A DNA stretch of 14,832 nucleotides from an uncultured Eubacteriales bacterium (GTDB lineage Bacteria; Bacillota; Clostridia; Christensenellales; Borkfalkiaceae). The DNA lies in assembly GCA_902465495.1 (NCBI GenBank), contig CABQND010000050.1, forward strand, positions 1-14,832. Direction: 5' to 3'. Under the pieces are notes generated by a model that did not search any database, had not been told where the DNA came from, and saw only the letters and a list, made by a program, of their open reading frames with translations. A program made the translations under genes and the position numbers. Shown here in pieces: positions 14,350 through 14,832 of the stretch (positions are counted from its first letter, which is position 1; each line of letters starts with the position of its first letter).

Positions 14350-14378
14350 ATTGTATGAGGGCGAATCGGAGAATATTC
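14350..14378 (-). promoter_or_regulatory. Sigma-E-type mother-cell promoter of sipL
   Basis: On the minus strand GAATATT (14372-14378) and CATACAAT (14350-14357); the ATA and CATACAAT are 16 bases apart. Both match the B. subtilis sigma-E consensus elements as I know them, and no sigma-A -35 is present at the right spacing. The start would be near 14343, a leader of about 24 bases. The -35 sits inside a 12-bp palindrome GAGAATATTCTC (14369-14380). Confidence 0.7.
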
Positions 14379-14416
14379 TCACGAACAAAAAGGTTTTAGG
14401 CAGAATGAAGGCGAAT

Positions 14417-14446
14417 TTGCATAATTCCACCGTTTTTGGAAATAAT
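14417..14446 (+). promoter_or_regulatory. Weak candidate promoter of veg
   Basis: TTGCAT (14417-14422) and AATAAT (14441-14446), 18 bases apart, about 68 bases before the start codon. It is the best sigma-A-like pair between sipL and veg but far from consensus; TAATAG two bases on is an alternative -10. Confidence 0.3.
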
Positions 14447-14513
14447 AGTATTGCGCGCATAGGCTGCGCCCTGTGCGCCGCGGCACAAAATTTGCCGCCA
14501 AAGGAGATTGCTC

Positions 14514-14792
14514 ATGATCAAACCCATCTCAAACTTGCGCACGATCAAAGCCGAGATCGAACGCTTTTATAAAAAAGACGTGTGCGTACACGTCAACCTC
14601 GGCCGCAATAAGTACTCCGATTATACAGGCAAACTTTCGGGCGTGTATCCCGCGCTTTTTACCGTCTTGCCCGACGACAAGAATTACCGCGGCAAGACCG
14701 CTTATTCCTACTCGGAGATCCTCTGCGGCAGCGTGCGCATCAAGGAACGCACCTCAACAGCTCTTCCCCAAAGCACTGCCGCACAAAACTGA
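14514..14792 (+). CDS. veg: Veg family protein
   Basis: 92 residues. The small beta-barrel core matches Veg: KKDVCVHVNLGRNKYSDYTGKLSGVYPALFTVLPDD, then the conserved SYSEILCGSVRIK (SYSYADVLTETVEV in B. subtilis). In B. subtilis Veg is abundant and stimulates biofilm formation by antagonising SinR; in Clostridia, without that circuit, the role is open. The start at 14514 is preferred over an in-frame TTG at 14508, which would lie only one base after AAGGAG (14501-14506). The last ~13 residues (STALPQSTAAQN) extend past the usual family end. Divergent from sipL. Confidence 0.88.
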   Translation: MIKPISNLRTIKAEIERFYKKDVCVHVNLGRNKYSDYTGKLSGVYPALFTVLPDDKNYRGKTAYSYSEILCGSVRIKERTSTALPQSTAAQN

Positions 14793-14801
14793 CCGAAAAA
14801 A

Positions 14802-14832
14802 TAAAGGGCGGGCGCGCCTTCCGCACTGCGGA
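14802..14832 (+). terminator. Left arm and apex of a terminator cut by the window edge
   Basis: Ten bases after the veg stop comes an A-rich run, then a GC-rich segment AAGGGCGGGCGCGCC (about 14804-14818) and the apex TCCGCA-C-TGCGGA (14820-14832). The rest of the right arm would lie beyond the window. Confidence 0.5.

Overview
The window looks like chromosomal DNA from an endospore-forming, fermentative member of the Clostridia (Bacillota). The evidence is a BofA-family sporulation protein, a SipL-like spore coat morphogenesis protein (DUF3794 plus LysM), Veg, a rex-adhE fermentation operon, strong AGGAGG ribosome binding sites, consensus sigma-A promoters and GC-rich hairpin terminators. 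The moderately high GC content (estimated by eye) suggests an uncultured gut lineage rather than a low-GC Clostridium, but that placement is inference. I see no mobile element, CRISPR array, rRNA or tRNA. No gap between genes exceeds 300 bases.

Layout from the left: the 3' end of an unidentified membrane-protein gene (2-169, +) with a terminator; a Crp/Fnr regulator (308-985, +) with its own promoter and a dyad over its start region; a convergent tcdA-type tRNA-modification gene (1094-1798, -); a divergent EF-G-like GTPase gene (2000-4069, +); bofA (4216-4473, -); and a solitary lipoprotein gene (4617-6266, -) whose product resembles GT80 bacterial sialyltransferases. Next is the three-gene minus-strand operon rex - adhE - phosphotransferase (10483 down to 6447), driven by a perfect-spacing sigma-A promoter with a 28-bp dyad over the transcription start. 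Then come ispE and a two-TM protein gene (12605 down to 10772), sipL (14319 down to 12808, -) and the divergent veg (14514-14792, +). The veg / sipL / ispE neighbourhood resembles the veg-ispE region of other spore formers.

How the parts work together: Rex should sense the NADH/NAD+ ratio and control its own operon, so that AdhE converts acetyl-CoA to ethanol when NADH is high. The kinase-like protein is translationally close behind AdhE and its role is unknown. BofA and SipL act in the mother cell during sporulation, and sipL has a near-ideal sigma-E-type promoter. The most unusual gene is the GT80-like lipoprotein: lipobox, Ig-like domain, then a GT-B-like region keeping the DG, HP, Glu and Ser-Ser signature positions, an architecture I otherwise know from Photobacterium sialyltransferases. 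The most interesting regulatory element is the TATCGATA-based dyad at the rex promoter, which does not look like the usual Rex box.
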